Positions 1 to 10,730 of a DNA stretch of 64,000 bases are shown here, one piece after another. The stretch is from Megaleporinus macrocephalus (lineage: Eukaryota > Chordata > Actinopteri > Characiformes > Anostomidae). The translations under genes and the position numbers were made by a program. The notes below the pieces were generated by a model, which saw nothing but the letters and a program-made list of their open reading frames with translations, was not told the origin of the DNA and made no database searches. Position 1 is the stretch's first letter, and each line of letters opens with the position of its first letter. The DNA lies in assembly GCA_021613375.1 (NCBI GenBank), contig CM038702.1, forward strand, positions 25,966,349 through 26,030,348, in the 5' to 3' direction.

Positions 1-1136
1 GCCTCATTTAGCGAGATGGAGTCACCAACTTCCTCTTACGAGAAGACTGTGCCACTCGAGACCTGTAAGTGTCAAACATGATTTATACTTTATTGCCTTC
101 TTGTTTTAAAAAGCTAATGTGGCGATGATGTAATGGCACCTTCAGCTCAACAATTAGCATGGTGCCCAACTGCAGGTCTAAAATTTGTTTATGTGGTTTC
201 TAATACTGTATGACATCCTCTTGTCTATAAATGTGAACTATAGGTGGACAATATGACTATGTTATTGGGATAAAATGCTAGTGTAAATGTACTATGATGT
301 TAATTTTCATGAAGAACACTGACCAACTGTATGTTACATTAGAAAGTAAGCATAGTTAACCCTGTTTAGTTAGATTTAGAGCTGTGCAGTATTGAATAAA
401 ATCACTGTACCCAGAGTTTTCCAGTTTTTGAATATGGCACTACTTGTGAATTGTATCTGTCATATAATCATGATACATGTTGTAAATGGTGAGGACATTT
501 TATAAGGACATGACTATTCTGCCATGTTGTACAATCCCACTCCAACTCCTAATGAACATCAGGTATGTTTATATGTGCATAGCAAGTGCAGGCGCTGGGA
601 ATCTAAAGAATCGGTTTGAGAACATGGCCAAGGCTTCAGAGGAAGAGAACAGAAAGAGAGCAGAGGAAGAGCGGGCAAGACGGCAAGCCAGAGAGAAAAG
701 AGAGAGAGAGGAGGCCCAGCAAAGACAACAGGTTCACACTCATACCTTACACTCTGGGCCTGGACTATTTGTCAGGAGCTGTTTTTAAGCAATAGAAGAC
801 TTAGAGGTAGTGTGTTATGCTGAATCGGATGTGATACGGAATTTTATACTGAATAAAACTGGCACAGAATAAATACATATGATCTGCACATGAAGTACAC
901 ACAGTAGATGTACTTCACAGAATGTGTTTGTGTATGAAGGTACAGAGCAGTAAAGAGGAAGTGGAAGAACGAAGGCTTCCCCCCATCCCGGCATCTGAAG
1001 ATCCTCCACAATCATTCAGACCGCTGCCCGAACTACCCAGAGACTCCCCTGAGCCTGCATCTCACGTAAAAATTAACACTCAAGTCTACAGTACATACAA
1101 ACATACCAAATCATACAACGTATTGGTGTGCGTGTG

Positions 1137-1189
<53 letters not shown>

Positions 1190-1802
1190 ATACACATACA
1201 TACATACATATATACACACACGAGACATATAATTACATAGTATATACATATGCATGTGGAACAAAACCTTGGAATCCCTGTTCTCTTTTATATTGTGTGT
1301 GGATTTGCTGAATGGAGAATTGGGTCAAAAGTTTAGTTACACTGACCTTAAAAGTAAAGTATGAGAGCAGTGATATAAACCTTATTCTAAAAACATGGGA
1401 CAGCATGTGGAACAAAAGAGAAAGCAGTGATCAGTAAACAAACTCTTACAAACTCACACAGGATGTGGGAGATATATGTGTGTATGTATATCCCACATCC
1501 TGACAAGGAATAAAATAAAAACAAAGCTGTGTGTGTGTTCACAGGAGGATGATCAGCCTGATTATGATGAGCCCCCATCTCTGCCCCCTCGCTCTGTGGA
1601 CACATTGGAGGAGGAACAGAAAGATGAAGACCCCACTCCTCCTCCTGTACCTCATCAAGAAGAGGATGAGGGAGAATATGAGGACATCGGACCGGCCAAT
1701 TTCACTGGTTAGGCACAAATACTGTTATTTACAGAATTTGCTGTATTGGAAAAAATAAAAACAAAACACGGGACCTGTGTGACCACAATATGGCACATTC
1801 CG

Positions 1803-1833
<31 letters not shown>

Positions 1834-2639
1834 ATATATATATATATGCGGTACTGTGCTAATATTTTAGGCAGTTGGGAACATTATATTTAAGAAGCTA
1901 TTTTTTCAGACAGGAAGCCTTTATTTACTCAGCAAAACAAGTTTGTTTACTCTAGAGGACTGCATAGCATTTTATATCATTGATATCAGTTGTTTAGTCT
2001 AGCAAGACAAAGAACCGGTACAACCTGGTGATGGTAAGCTTTTCCATTTTTAAGAGTGGCAAGTACAATCTGACCACTGACTGAATGTTGTCAGGTGTTT
2101 TTTTCTGTTTTTGTAATTGTTTTTTTTCTGCTGCAGCTGCTGATAACGACTATGAGGATCTTAGTGGGGGTCAGGCAGCCACGGCTATTTACGACTATCA
2201 GGGAGGTGAGTGTCACACATTTACACATTCATCCATTTCCACTTTAAGTGCTTCAGGAGAAATGATCAGTTTGTACCTCAAAAATGATCAATATCAAAAT
2301 AATGATCAATATTATTTTACCCATGTTTTACCCAGGACTTCATAGTGTGCCACCATTATGTGACAAAAAAAAATCCAGGGCTAAATTAAATTAAGCGTAA
2401 TGTTTTCTGGCTTAGCAAGTAATCCTTTCTTCATTTTCTTGCTTTAATTAGTTTAATTAGTAATTATTTACTTAACTAACCATTTTAGTTCATTTCTGTT
2501 TTTAGAAGCGGATGACGAAATCTCCTTCATGCCTAATGACATCATCACAAACGTGGAGATGGTGGACGAGGGCTGGTGGAAGGGAACCTGCCATGGTCGC
2601 ACTGGACTTTTCCCAGCATCCTTTGTGCAGCTGATGTAG
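1..2639 (+). CDS. hcls1: HS1 / hematopoietic lineage cell-specific protein (cortactin family), 3' part of gene
   Basis: Partial gene; the N-terminal acidic region and actin-binding repeats lie left of the window. Six exons join in frame with GT-AG borders: 1-64, 583-731, 946-1065, 1545-1707, 2137-2205 and 2506-2639 (stop TAG 2637-2639), giving 232 visible residues. Exon 1 matches the MESPTS..YEKTVP linker of HS1/cortactin. Exon 2 (residues ~22-71) is a highly charged helix ([20 protein letters not shown]). Exons 3-4 are proline- and acid-rich with a PPSLPPR motif (residues 121-127) and Tyr156 in EGEYEDIG. Tyr171 lies in NDYEDLS. Residues ~181-232 form an SH3 domain: AIYDY, the Trp pair at 212-213, and PASFV near the end (Phe228 where most SH3 domains have Tyr). 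In the family this protein binds Arp2/3 and F-actin and is phosphorylated on tyrosine by Syk/Src kinases. The YED motifs and the EPPxLPPR element favour HS1 over cortactin and over drebrin-like protein, which also ends in an SH3. Exon borders are by inspection. Confidence 0.9.
1141..1222. repeat. (TA)20 plus CATA-type microsatellite in an hcls1 intron
   Basis: Twenty TA dinucleotides at 1141-1180 are followed by an irregular ACAT/CACA tract to about 1222. It lies in the intron between the exons ending at 1065 and starting at 1545. Short frames translated through it (YIYIYI runs) are meaningless. Confidence 0.95.
1803..1847. repeat. (TATC)n/(TA)n microsatellite in an hcls1 intron
   Basis: About seven TATC tetranucleotides run into a TA tract, between the exons ending at 1707 and starting at 2137. 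Confidence 0.95.
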
Positions 2640-2795
2640 TGCTAAAGCACCACCCACTTTTTGGATGAATTATCTGCTCTCTAGCTTGAACCTGTCACTG
2701 ACCCAAGGGTTGCCAGATTTCTCTCAGAAAACCCAAACAAAGTATTATATGAAGCAATACTTTATAAAGCAAGAGTTTTAGGACAGCGCTGTACA

Positions 2796-2801
2796 AATAA
2801 A
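2796..2801 (+). terminator. Candidate proximal poly(A) signal of hcls1
   Basis: AATAAA lies 157 bases after the hcls1 stop codon. A second AATAAA is at 3124-3129. Either could end the transcript; the sequence alone does not decide, and both are upstream of the convergent llph gene. Confidence 0.45.
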
Positions 2802-3123
2802 CTGGTAACAATGCATAATAAGTAAAAAGGCAGATGCAGGTCAGAATGACAAACTTGATGCACCAACGCACTTGACACACTGCTGCCTGTTATTTACTGT
2901 ATAATTTAGCCAGCGCAGGTCCTGCATGGGAAACTCTGGCTGATATGTTTGGCTAAGCCAGCTGTTATATTGAGGGAATGTTAAAACAGTTTTACATTAT
3001 ATTTAAATACAATTTTTCATCATTTTAACAAGGGATAACCACTGGATTACTGAGGTTCTTGCTGCCTTTTAACAGATTATTATGTGCAATTAAATGATAA
3101 AATGTTTTAAAATGACATTTGAT

Positions 3124-3129
3124 AATAAA
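3124..3129 (+). terminator. Candidate distal poly(A) signal of hcls1
   Basis: AATAAA about 485 bases after the stop codon, followed by a T-rich stretch. If used, the hcls1 3' end would lie roughly 600 bases from the llph stop on the opposite strand. Confidence 0.4.
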
Positions 3130-3761
3130 CTGAAATTGCTTTCCAGGAAAATGTTGTTTTAATATCATGCAAATCATTTTTCCAACCATACACATCTGCA
3201 ATACATGATAATAGTATTTTTTTAGTAATTAATCTTTAACATAATCTCCAACTGCTGCCTCTGTGGCTTACAGCTGATTGCCACGCGTGACACATTTCCC
3301 TGCACTTAGAAACGCTGAATCGACTGCCCACTAGCTTCTACTGTTTCAAGGCAACAAGTTCACTGTTTTCTACCCACAAGAAAACATAGTAAAGGTACTC
3401 TTGGGTGACTGTATGCCACATAGGAAGCAGCTAGAGATTAGATAGAAAAATAACTTGCTTTTCCAAGTTTCAGCTAAATTATTTAATGTCATACTTTCAT
3501 AACTCAAGCAAGTTACTGCAGAGCTTTCATAGGACTCTTCATTATTCACCCACAGCTCATTCATCTCACAGTGTGAACTGTCCACACTGTTAAACTGTAC
3601 ATCATATGCAACTAGCATAACTCATCAATCATACAAATGAAGCACAACCACATACTTGTACCCTTGAGGGTGACCTCAGCCCTGCAAGTTAAAACTGGAT
3701 GCAAAATAATCCACTTGCCCACCGCTGCAATAAAAATAGTCCACTCGGGTAAAGATACGTT

Positions 3762-5033
3762 CTACCAGGCTACACCTTTCTTTTTCTTCTGTTTTCCTTT
3801 GCCAGACATGCGTTTGGTTTTCATTTTCTTGGCCTGCCTTTGGCTCATCCATACTGGGTACTGTCCATGCTCATTAAGCATCGTCTGCTTGTTACGCTTG
3901 CTGTCCATGTCCATCTTTCCCATATCATCTGGAAGAAAAAAAAAAAAACCTTACAAAGGAGCACATAATACAATGACTTGGGACTAATACCTGTGTGTGT
4001 GTGTGTGTACTAGGGCTGCACGATAGATCATCCCAGCATCGTCATCGAGATGTTTTCATGCGCAATACAAGAAGTACAGCAGATTCACACTATTTTTCAT
4101 TAAATACCTATCAGAGAAAACCTGACTGCCCAATGTCATTTATTTTGCTCCAATATTTGATTCATTGATTGATGTTTTTTATATATATTATGAGTGACAT
4201 AGTTTCCGCACACACAGCGAAGCGTCCAATTATTCTTAATTGTCAACAGCTGAACCGGCTCCTCACCCATAACTTGTTTAACAGAAAATGAGCGAGGAGC
4301 AGGAGGACAAGACAGAAAGAGAGGATTTAATTGAAAAAGAGAAATCAATGTCAGATATACTAAAATATTTCGGCTACAGAAAGTATGATGTTGACCAAAA
4401 ACATGGAATTTGTCGACAGTGTCTTGGAGTTCTTGCATTACACGAGGCAGCGCGACTCATTTGTTTGACCATTTAATACGCTGCCACCACGAAGCTCTGT
4501 ATGACAAGTGTGACGCCAGATCTGGATGCTATTAAAAGTAGAAAACTGTTTTAGATATCTTTGCCTCGCCGTATGAGAAAGGTTCTAAACGATAGAGAGA
4601 AATCACTGATGAAATAACTTTTCACCTCATGAAAGACCTGGTACCAGTAAACACCGCTACCGAAGAAGGCTTTACAAACATGACCTGGTCACGCACATAT
4701 TTTTCTCAAACTGCCCTCCCAGAGCGGTATAACAATGTGGAGCAGTTGGGGAGTACTGAGGAGTGGAAAGCTATAAAGTTTCAGGCCACAGTCATAGTCT
4801 TGTGTCTATTCATACTCACCATGTTCTTCCACCATTTCCACATCCTTAGCGTTCTCCTTCAATTTCTGAGCAGGCACCACTGTTGCAATCTCAGCCACGT
4901 CCTTCATGGTGATCTCGCCTTTGCCCTCCTGCCCCAGAGCCGCTTTGAGCCGAGCCAGTTCCTTCGGCGCATTTTTCTTCCTCTTCTCCGCTCGCATCTT
5001 TCTCTTCCATTTGCTGCGCAAACTCTTCGCCAT
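3762..5033 (-). CDS. llph: LLP homolog (small basic nucleolar protein)
   Basis: Complete two-exon coding region on the - strand: 5033-4820, then 3928-3762, with start ATG at 5033-5031 and stop TAG at 3764-3762. The product has 126 residues; the human protein has about 129. The N-terminus [20 protein letters not shown] is the very basic family signature. The middle contains [12 protein letters not shown], and exon 2 encodes [12 protein letters not shown] followed by a lysine-rich tail ending GVAW. The donor after residue 71 (G|GTGAGT) and the acceptor (TTCCAG|AT) join in phase 1. Family members localise to nucleoli and chromosomes and are linked to ribosome biogenesis and, in Aplysia, to synaptic growth signalling. 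A splice acceptor 11 bases upstream of the ATG (CCTCAG at 5045-5050) shows that the 5' leader begins in another exon. The ATG reached by reading further upstream (5069) would lie in that intron and is not the start. Confidence 0.93.
4011..4800 (+). mobile_element. Decayed BED zinc-finger hAT transposon in the llph intron
   Basis: It begins with TAGGGCTGCACGAT, a typical teleost hAT terminus. A frame from 4288 encodes an acidic leader, then [13 protein letters not shown] and ICRQC, the first half of a BED finger. After a frame slip near 4450 the reading continues [11 protein letters not shown], the second half. About 100 bases on, [20 protein letters not shown] and [11 protein letters not shown] match the N-terminal part of ZBED/hAT transposases. 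Stops and slips make it inactive, and most of the catalytic domain is missing. I could not find the right terminal repeat or the target duplication, so the right border is approximate. It lies just downstream of llph coding exon 1 and antisense to that gene. Confidence 0.75.
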
Positions 5034-5454
5034 GGTTCCGAAACCTGAGGAAAAGAACAGAGGTGTCAAAGCAAAAGCAAACAGAACCGGTTACCTGCAA
5101 TTAACTTCTGTTTATAGAGGTCTGCTCATGTTCAGCCACTAACTTGCCGTTATGGAAGAAAAACCTTTTATGTATTTGCATTCAGGGTGCAAAATGGGTT
5201 CTATGTATTTTTCTAAGAACCACGTTTGTAAGAACCACGTTTGACATTTGTGTGGATTTCTGTACCAAACATTCATTTTACTTAAAAGACCCTACAGCCC
5301 ACCTTCGCCTGTTCAATGTTAAACTAAGCGTTATAAATAACAACGTGGGTCTAATAATAAGATAATCCTATATCAGTCCCACAGTGAGGGAACGTGCTAT
5401 TGCACTAAAATTAAGGGCGACGGAACCCGGTACAGAGAGTAAACCTGGAGAGAG

Positions 5455-5670
5455 ACGTGGCTGAAGTCCTCTTGTTTTAATTTCCCGGTCCACCTTAAAT
5501 GGCGCAGCAGGTACATACTGGCGTCTCAGCATTCGAATAAAAAAACAACTTCAGCCACAGCTCTCTTCAGGTTTACGCTCAATAACACCAGAATGTAACT
5601 GCTGTACCATTTAAGGTGGACCGGGGAATTCGAATAAAAACCTAGCTTCAGCCACTCTCTCGCGCAAAGT
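5455..5670. repeat. Imperfect inverted repeat in the llph 5' intron
   Basis: The left arm (about 5459-5512) contains CCGGTCCACCTTAAATGG..GCAGCAG, and the right arm (about 5600-5665) contains CTGCTGTACCATTTAAGGTG followed by GACCGGGG. Both arms also share GAATAAAAA and the words GCTGAAG / CTTCAGCC. A single-arm relative appears near 27225-27310 (CCAGAATGTAACTGCTGCAC). It is therefore probably a short interspersed fold-back or MITE element rather than a gene-specific hairpin. Confidence 0.6.
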
Positions 5671-5989
5671 TCGGCTGATCATGTAGCTCTATTCAAAAGC
5701 TCCAAACACTGTTGATCAGACCTCAGACATTAACCCACAGAGCTAAAACCATCCAGCGGTAGATATCTAAAGATGAATTACAAGCAAAAGCCCGACTGTT
5801 TAGTTTATGTGGCTAAATAGGCTAACCACACAGCAGCTTCGCTAAACGCGCTATAAACACACAACACCATCCGAATTATACTACAAACCACCAATCACTA
5901 ACAACTAATCTGCCTCGACTCGAACGTCTTTTACTTTGTTTCGTTAAGCCGCTAAAGCATTAGTGTTTATTGGAAATGATTTTACTCAC

Positions 5990-6050
5990 GTCGTTCACTA
6001 GCAGCACACACGTGTTCCTATACGCCGGAAAGTGGATTGGCAAGTTTGCG
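5990..6050 (-). promoter_or_regulatory. Probable llph promoter and non-coding first exon
   Basis: On the - strand a consensus donor (GAC|GTGAGTAAAA, exon edge at 5990) precedes the llph coding exon, whose acceptor is at 5045-5050. Just upstream on the - strand lie a CCAAT box (complement of ATTGG, 6036-6040) and an ETS-like TTCCGG (complement of CCGGAA, 6025-6030). This is the usual TATA-less arrangement of a housekeeping promoter. The exact start site is not visible. Confidence 0.5.
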
Positions 6051-7957
6051 ACACTGTTGAGATGGCTGAAATGCCGTAAAGCTGATGTTGAGCTCATATC
6101 AAATTGGCTGTGTCCTAATCAGAAACAAGCTGCCTCGATGCCTCAAGTCAGTGTCCACTTGCCAGTGATCGCGTTTTCTGCTGTTTTTTTCTAATCACAT
6201 CAGTTCTGACACAGATCATTACTGAGTAGTGAAGACAGTGAAGGTTACATCTACACTGTGTTTACAAACCGGAGAAGCCCTGATTCGGGTGTCTTGTTGC
6301 CTCAGAATACTGTATAGGCATTTTTTTTGGGCGTTTCAAACACATCACAGGTGCCAGTCAAATATTTTAAATAGGCAAAATGCGCGGAGAGTGAAATCCA
6401 GCCAAACCATGAAATGAAATGTTTCTCGTTGGTCTCCCAGTGAGCGGCTGAATTAAGCGAACTCTCCAGCAGAGGGCGCTGCAGGCCGAATTACACAGAG
6501 CTACAGCAATTCAGATACCTGAAGGTTCAAATAGAAGAGGATATTCTAGAGTAACACTGTCCATATGATCGCCAGCGAAACGACAATAATTATTAATAAT
6601 AATAATAATAATAATATTTTTTGGTGTTGGTAGGTTACCAGAGCCATCAGTCTAAAGATCAAAGGAAAGATGCATCTAGCCAAAGTGGTGATGTGCCTAG
6701 GAAATACTATTTGAGCATGTCATAACAAGAGTTTAAACATTTCAAAAATTCATTAAGATTAAAGTCTAATGGTTTTGCTGTCTCATGGAAACAGGCTTAA
6801 TGATTACCATTAGGGACCACTAGTTTCCTGTAGGACACCTTTAGATCCCATTAGGAAACCAACAAATGCATCTGTAGTCAATCCCAGGACACCTGTTAAA
6901 CCATTAGAGTGCTTAACACTGTGTCAACATATCAGGAAAACACAAAATAACATTACTGACTGCTGGACATCACCAGTAACTAATAGAAACTTTTAATGGA
7001 TTTTATGATTTTTGTCAGCAGGGTGCTTGAGTTGAAAATCACCAAAATGTGGAAGAATCCAGCCCTCCAGGACTGAAGGTCTCCACTCATGGGGCATTAA
7101 ACTCTCCAGATATCTGGTTCTATCACCACCACTGTGAACAATTCTGACTCAGTTGTAGCAGAACGAGGCATCCCATATCAAACCCCTCTGAATGACCACA
7201 GTGACTTTAATATATGCTATTAGGGTTGTGGTTTAAGCCTCAGACTGATGGATGACCCCAAGGCTGGCCAAGTTTCTGTGTTCATGAACGGTCTTTTGTC
7301 TTCTACCACACTGCTGAGTGTTCCACCAATACAGATGTATTTAAATTGGAATGTGACTCTACAAAATAGTCCTTTACAGTGTACAGTGTAGAGAGAGACG
7401 TGAGAAGTTTGGGTGAGTCAGGAGAACAAGATGAGCTTTTCTATCATCCTCCTGCTTTAAAATCCTTCCAAGGGACCAGAATTGGAATAAACGGCAAATC
7501 CATTTGGATTATAAAGATTCTCTTGGCCTGATTAAGAAATCCAAACACCACAGGGTAAGGGTTATAAGATCATTAAATGTAAAGCTTGAGGTGCATTCTT
7601 TGTACCTCCATTCGGAGTTGAGCTCCCCTGCATGGTTACTCAGCTTTGACGTCACCAGATCTTCTCCCACTGGAAGTTCTTGTCCCAGGGAATTACACCT
7701 ATAGCTCTTAAAGTGAGAGCTGAATAGTTTCCCTACATGTAGTTAGTAGTCAGCCAAGACGTGTTTGGTGTCTAGTTTTGCACTGGAGCTCTGAGGCTTG
7801 GAGACCCCTGAGGGCAGTTATTTCAAGTCAACACCAGGCCTGACCAAACAGTATGAAACGTTTGTAGCATTTGGCTCAAATGTATTCTGGCTACTGGATA
7901 TCTCCACACTATTTACCAAACCGCATTTTATTACATTTATTTTATATATATAAACAA

Positions 7958-7962
<5 letters not shown>
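6051..7962. other. Spacer with no recognisable gene
   Basis: AT-rich single-copy-looking DNA. It holds an (AAT)n microsatellite at 6594-6615. Words near 7120-7140 (ATCTGGTTCTATCACCACCA) recur in variant form near 16922-16945, so part is an old interspersed repeat. The longest frame, 7504-7704, has no recognisable domain and no splice context. Confidence 0.6.

Positions 7963-8041
<79 letters not shown>
7963..8041. repeat. (TA)n microsatellite
   Basis: An uninterrupted alternating TA tract of about 79 bases. Overlapping frames rich in YIYI come from it. Confidence 0.97.
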
Positions 8042-8044
<3 letters not shown>

Positions 8045-8460
8045 ATGTCATAGATAAGTATAAGCAATGTCATACAATGTCTGAAACCACAAAAAACAAG
8101 TGTTTTGCAAACTTTCTCATACATATTTTCAGCTTTAGCTCCATTGTATTTGTGTCCACGGAAAAACAAATTTGTTGATTTTCATTTCTTTTATATTACT
8201 TATATATGTTATTAAAGTTGATGAATGGAGCAGTAGAAATGCTCCACATTAACCATTAACATGTAATAAAACCTCTTTACATTGAAAGTACAGAAAGTTT
8301 TCGGTCTCTCCTGTAAAATTACTGTTTTGAAGATATTGGAACACCTGGAATGGTCAGCATTTTGCTTACAGAGACAGAGAGAGTGAAAATGTGCATCTGC
8401 TGGGCCGTTCTGATGATTTTGCCATTGGCAGTCAGCTGAGGTCCGTTTTAAAATGAAAAT

Positions 8461-8484
8461 GTGTGTGTGTGTGTGTGTGTGTGT
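8461..8484. repeat. (GT)12 microsatellite
   Basis: Twelve GT dinucleotides in an otherwise unremarkable spacer (8042-8633). Confidence 0.95.
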
Positions 8485-8633
8485 TTTGACTCGCCCAATT
8501 AAGCCTCCGTTAGCAAGTGTGAAGCGTCTGTGTGAGGAATAATTAAGTCCCAGGACATTGTGCTCGAAGATGGGCAGGATGCAAACAACACAGATATGTT
8601 TTTATACAAGGGCAGGATGTGACGTCATATATA

Positions 8634-9295
8634 CACTGATCAGCCATAACATTACAACCATTACACTCATTGTCTAATCTATCAGCTCCACTTACAACAC
8701 AGGTGCACTGTAGTTCTACACTTGCAGATTGTAGTTCATTTGATTGTTAACTTCTTTCACCCTGTTCTTCAATAACCAGGACCACCAAAGGACCCCAAAG
8801 GAGATATTATTCGGTTGATGGGTCATTCCCAGCACTGCAGTGACACTGATGTGGTGGTGTAGTGTGTGTTGTGCTGGTGTGAGTGCATCAGACACAGCAG
8901 TGCTGCTGGTGTACTTAAACACTGTGTCCATTCACTGTCCACCCTATTAGACTATCCTACTACTTGATGTTCCACTGTGTAGGTGTAAAGTCAGAGACAG
9001 TAGCTCATCTGTTGCTGCACAGTATTTGTTGGTCATTCTCTAGTCCTTCATCAGTGGTCACAGGACTCCGCCCACAAGACACTGTTAGCAGGATAGTGCT
9101 GGTTGGTGGACTGTTCTCAGTCCAGCAGTGACACTGAGTTGTTTAAACACTCCAGTAGCACTGCTGTGCCTGATCCACTTATACAAACACAACACACACT
9201 AACACACCACTATGTATGTGTTACTGCAGTGTTTAGACTGATCCACTGAATTGTTGAACAACAAAGTGCAGTGTAGCCGATAGTGAGTCCATAAT
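8634..9295. mobile_element. Fold-back DNA element, copy 1
   Basis: It starts with CACTGATCAGCCATAACATT. The left half carries AGACACAGCAGTGCTGCTGG (about 8891) and the right half carries the complementary order CCAGTAGCACTGCTGTGCC (about 9152-9170). The flanking words GTGTGTTGTGCTGGTGTGAG and ACACAACACACACTAACACA are also mutually inverted. The whole can fold into a long imperfect stem. Related copies lie at 33240-33930 and 57526-58110. No transposase is encoded, so it is a non-autonomous element. Its outer edges are estimates. Confidence 0.7.
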
Positions 9296-9389
9296 ACTGT
9301 AATCTTGATCCAGACCTGAATGCAGGTTTGAGCAGGCTGATAAGTTTTTATGATGTGTTTTTATAAAAAAAAATTCGGGTCACTAATGA

Positions 9390-9482
9390 GTTCTTGTGTT
9401 TGTTAGCTGCAGCTCCAGTAGCTCCAGTTCTAAACTAAAAATGCAAAATTGGGACTTCAGACTTGTTTTGGTCGATCAACAA
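9390..9482. repeat. Left part of an interspersed repeat split by a LINE
   Basis: It contains GCTCCAGTTCTAAACTAAAA and ACTTCAGACTTGTTTTGGTC. Relatives occur at about 19745-19850, 23620-23745 and 38195-38290 (shared words GTAGCTCCAG, CTAAAGAAGCAAA). The right part, TAAATTAGATTTTTTGCTGA, resumes at about 10728 after the LINE. In the 23.7-kb copy the equivalent words lie close together. Confidence 0.5.
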
Positions 9483-10730
9483 CATAGATAGATAGATACT
9501 TTATTGATCCCAAAGGAAATTTAGCAGCCAGTAGCAGTTACAAACACAGTACAAAAAAACAATAAGGTATATAAAAGTTAAATAGTGTTTAAATAGTGTC
9601 CAGGAGTGCAAATAGTGTCCAGGAGTGCAAATGTACAGGATGTACAGCAAAGTGTCAATAGTGTCTATGAGTGCTGACATAAGATGTCCAGTAAAGTGTC
9701 GAGAGTGCAGATGTACAGTAATGTAATTACAGTACAAATAAAAATAAACTGTAATGTGAATTAAGGGGCTTGTTCCTCATCTGTCCTCCTCCCTCTTCCG
9801 GCTCCACTGAGAGGAATTAAAGAGTCTGATGGCTCTCGGGACAAAGGATCTCCTGAATGTGTCTGTAGAGCAGCTCTGTGACAGGAACCTGCCACTGAAC
9901 TTGCTCCTTTGTTCCATGATGATGGTGTGTGGTGGGTGACCATCATCATCCATGATGGAGAGCAGTTTGTGCAGTGCCCTCCTCTCTGCTACCATAGTCA
10001 CAGAGTCTAGCTCCACACCAACCACGGACCCCGCACGTCTGACCAGCTTGTCCAGACGCATCTCGTCTCTCTTTTTCATGCTGCCTCCCCAGCACACCAC
10101 AGCATAGAAAAGACAGCTGGACACCACAGTCTGATAGAACATCCGCAGGAGCTTCCTACAGATGTTAAAGGATCCCACCTTCCTCAGAAAGTAAAGTTGG
10201 CTCTGCCCCTTTCTGTACAGGGTGTCTGTGTTGGCTGACCAGTCCAATCTATCATCCAGGTGCAGACCGAGATACCTGTAGGTCCTAACCATCTCCACAT
10301 CAACCCCCTCAATAGAGACAGGCTGTGTGAGTGGCCTGGCCCTGTGGAAGTCCACCACCATCTCCTTGGTCTTGGAGGTGTTCAGCAGCAGGTTGTTCCT
10401 AAGGCACCACAACACAAAGTCGTCCACAAGATGTCTGTACTCTTCCTCCTGCCCTCCCCGTACACAGGCCACAATGGCAGTATCGTCCGAGAACTTCTGC
10501 ATGTGGCACGAGTTGTACTGGAAGTCTGAGATGTAGAGTGTGAAGAGGAATGGGGAGAGTACAGTACCCTGTGGTGCTCCTGTGCTGCTGACCACAGTCT
10601 CTGATTTGCAGTCCTTCAGCCGGACATACTGAGGTCTGCCAGTGAGGTAGTCAGTGATCCAGGAGACCAGATGCGGACTCACTTGCATCCTCACCAGCTT
10701 ATTTTTGAGATGCGTGGACAATTGTCTAAA
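9483..10730 (-). mobile_element. 5'-truncated L2/CR1-type LINE
   Basis: On the - strand the element ends in TTGGGATCAATAAAGTATC followed by the (TATC)n-type tail typical of fish L2/CR1-clade LINEs (9487-9530 read on the + strand as TACTTTATTGATCCCAAAGG). Upstream of the 3' untranslated region lies the C-terminal half of the reverse transcriptase gene. The 5' end is cut off within the polymerase domain, as is usual for target-primed insertions. It is inserted into an older repeat (9390-9482 and 10728 onward). Confidence 0.88.
9777..10721 (-). pseudogene. Reverse transcriptase C-terminal half of the LINE
   Basis: A 314-residue open frame without internal stops. It has STGAPQGTVLSPFLFTLYIS (residues 46-65, the RT motif before the catalytic loop) and FSDDT at residues 77-81 in place of the common FADD. 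The DD pair is intact. After this come the L2-type thumb words (NTSKTKEMVVDF; YRYLGLHLDDRLDW) and a C-terminal region ending RAIRLFNSSQW. The Met at the start is an internal residue, not a real start. Fingers, most of the palm and the endonuclease are missing, so it cannot act alone. The intact frame suggests a fairly recent insertion. Confidence 0.88.

Noticed and set aside
4806..5069. Longer llph start at 5069
   Set aside because: A splice acceptor (CCTCAG) lies at 5045-5050, between that ATG and the family-standard [12 protein letters not shown] start.
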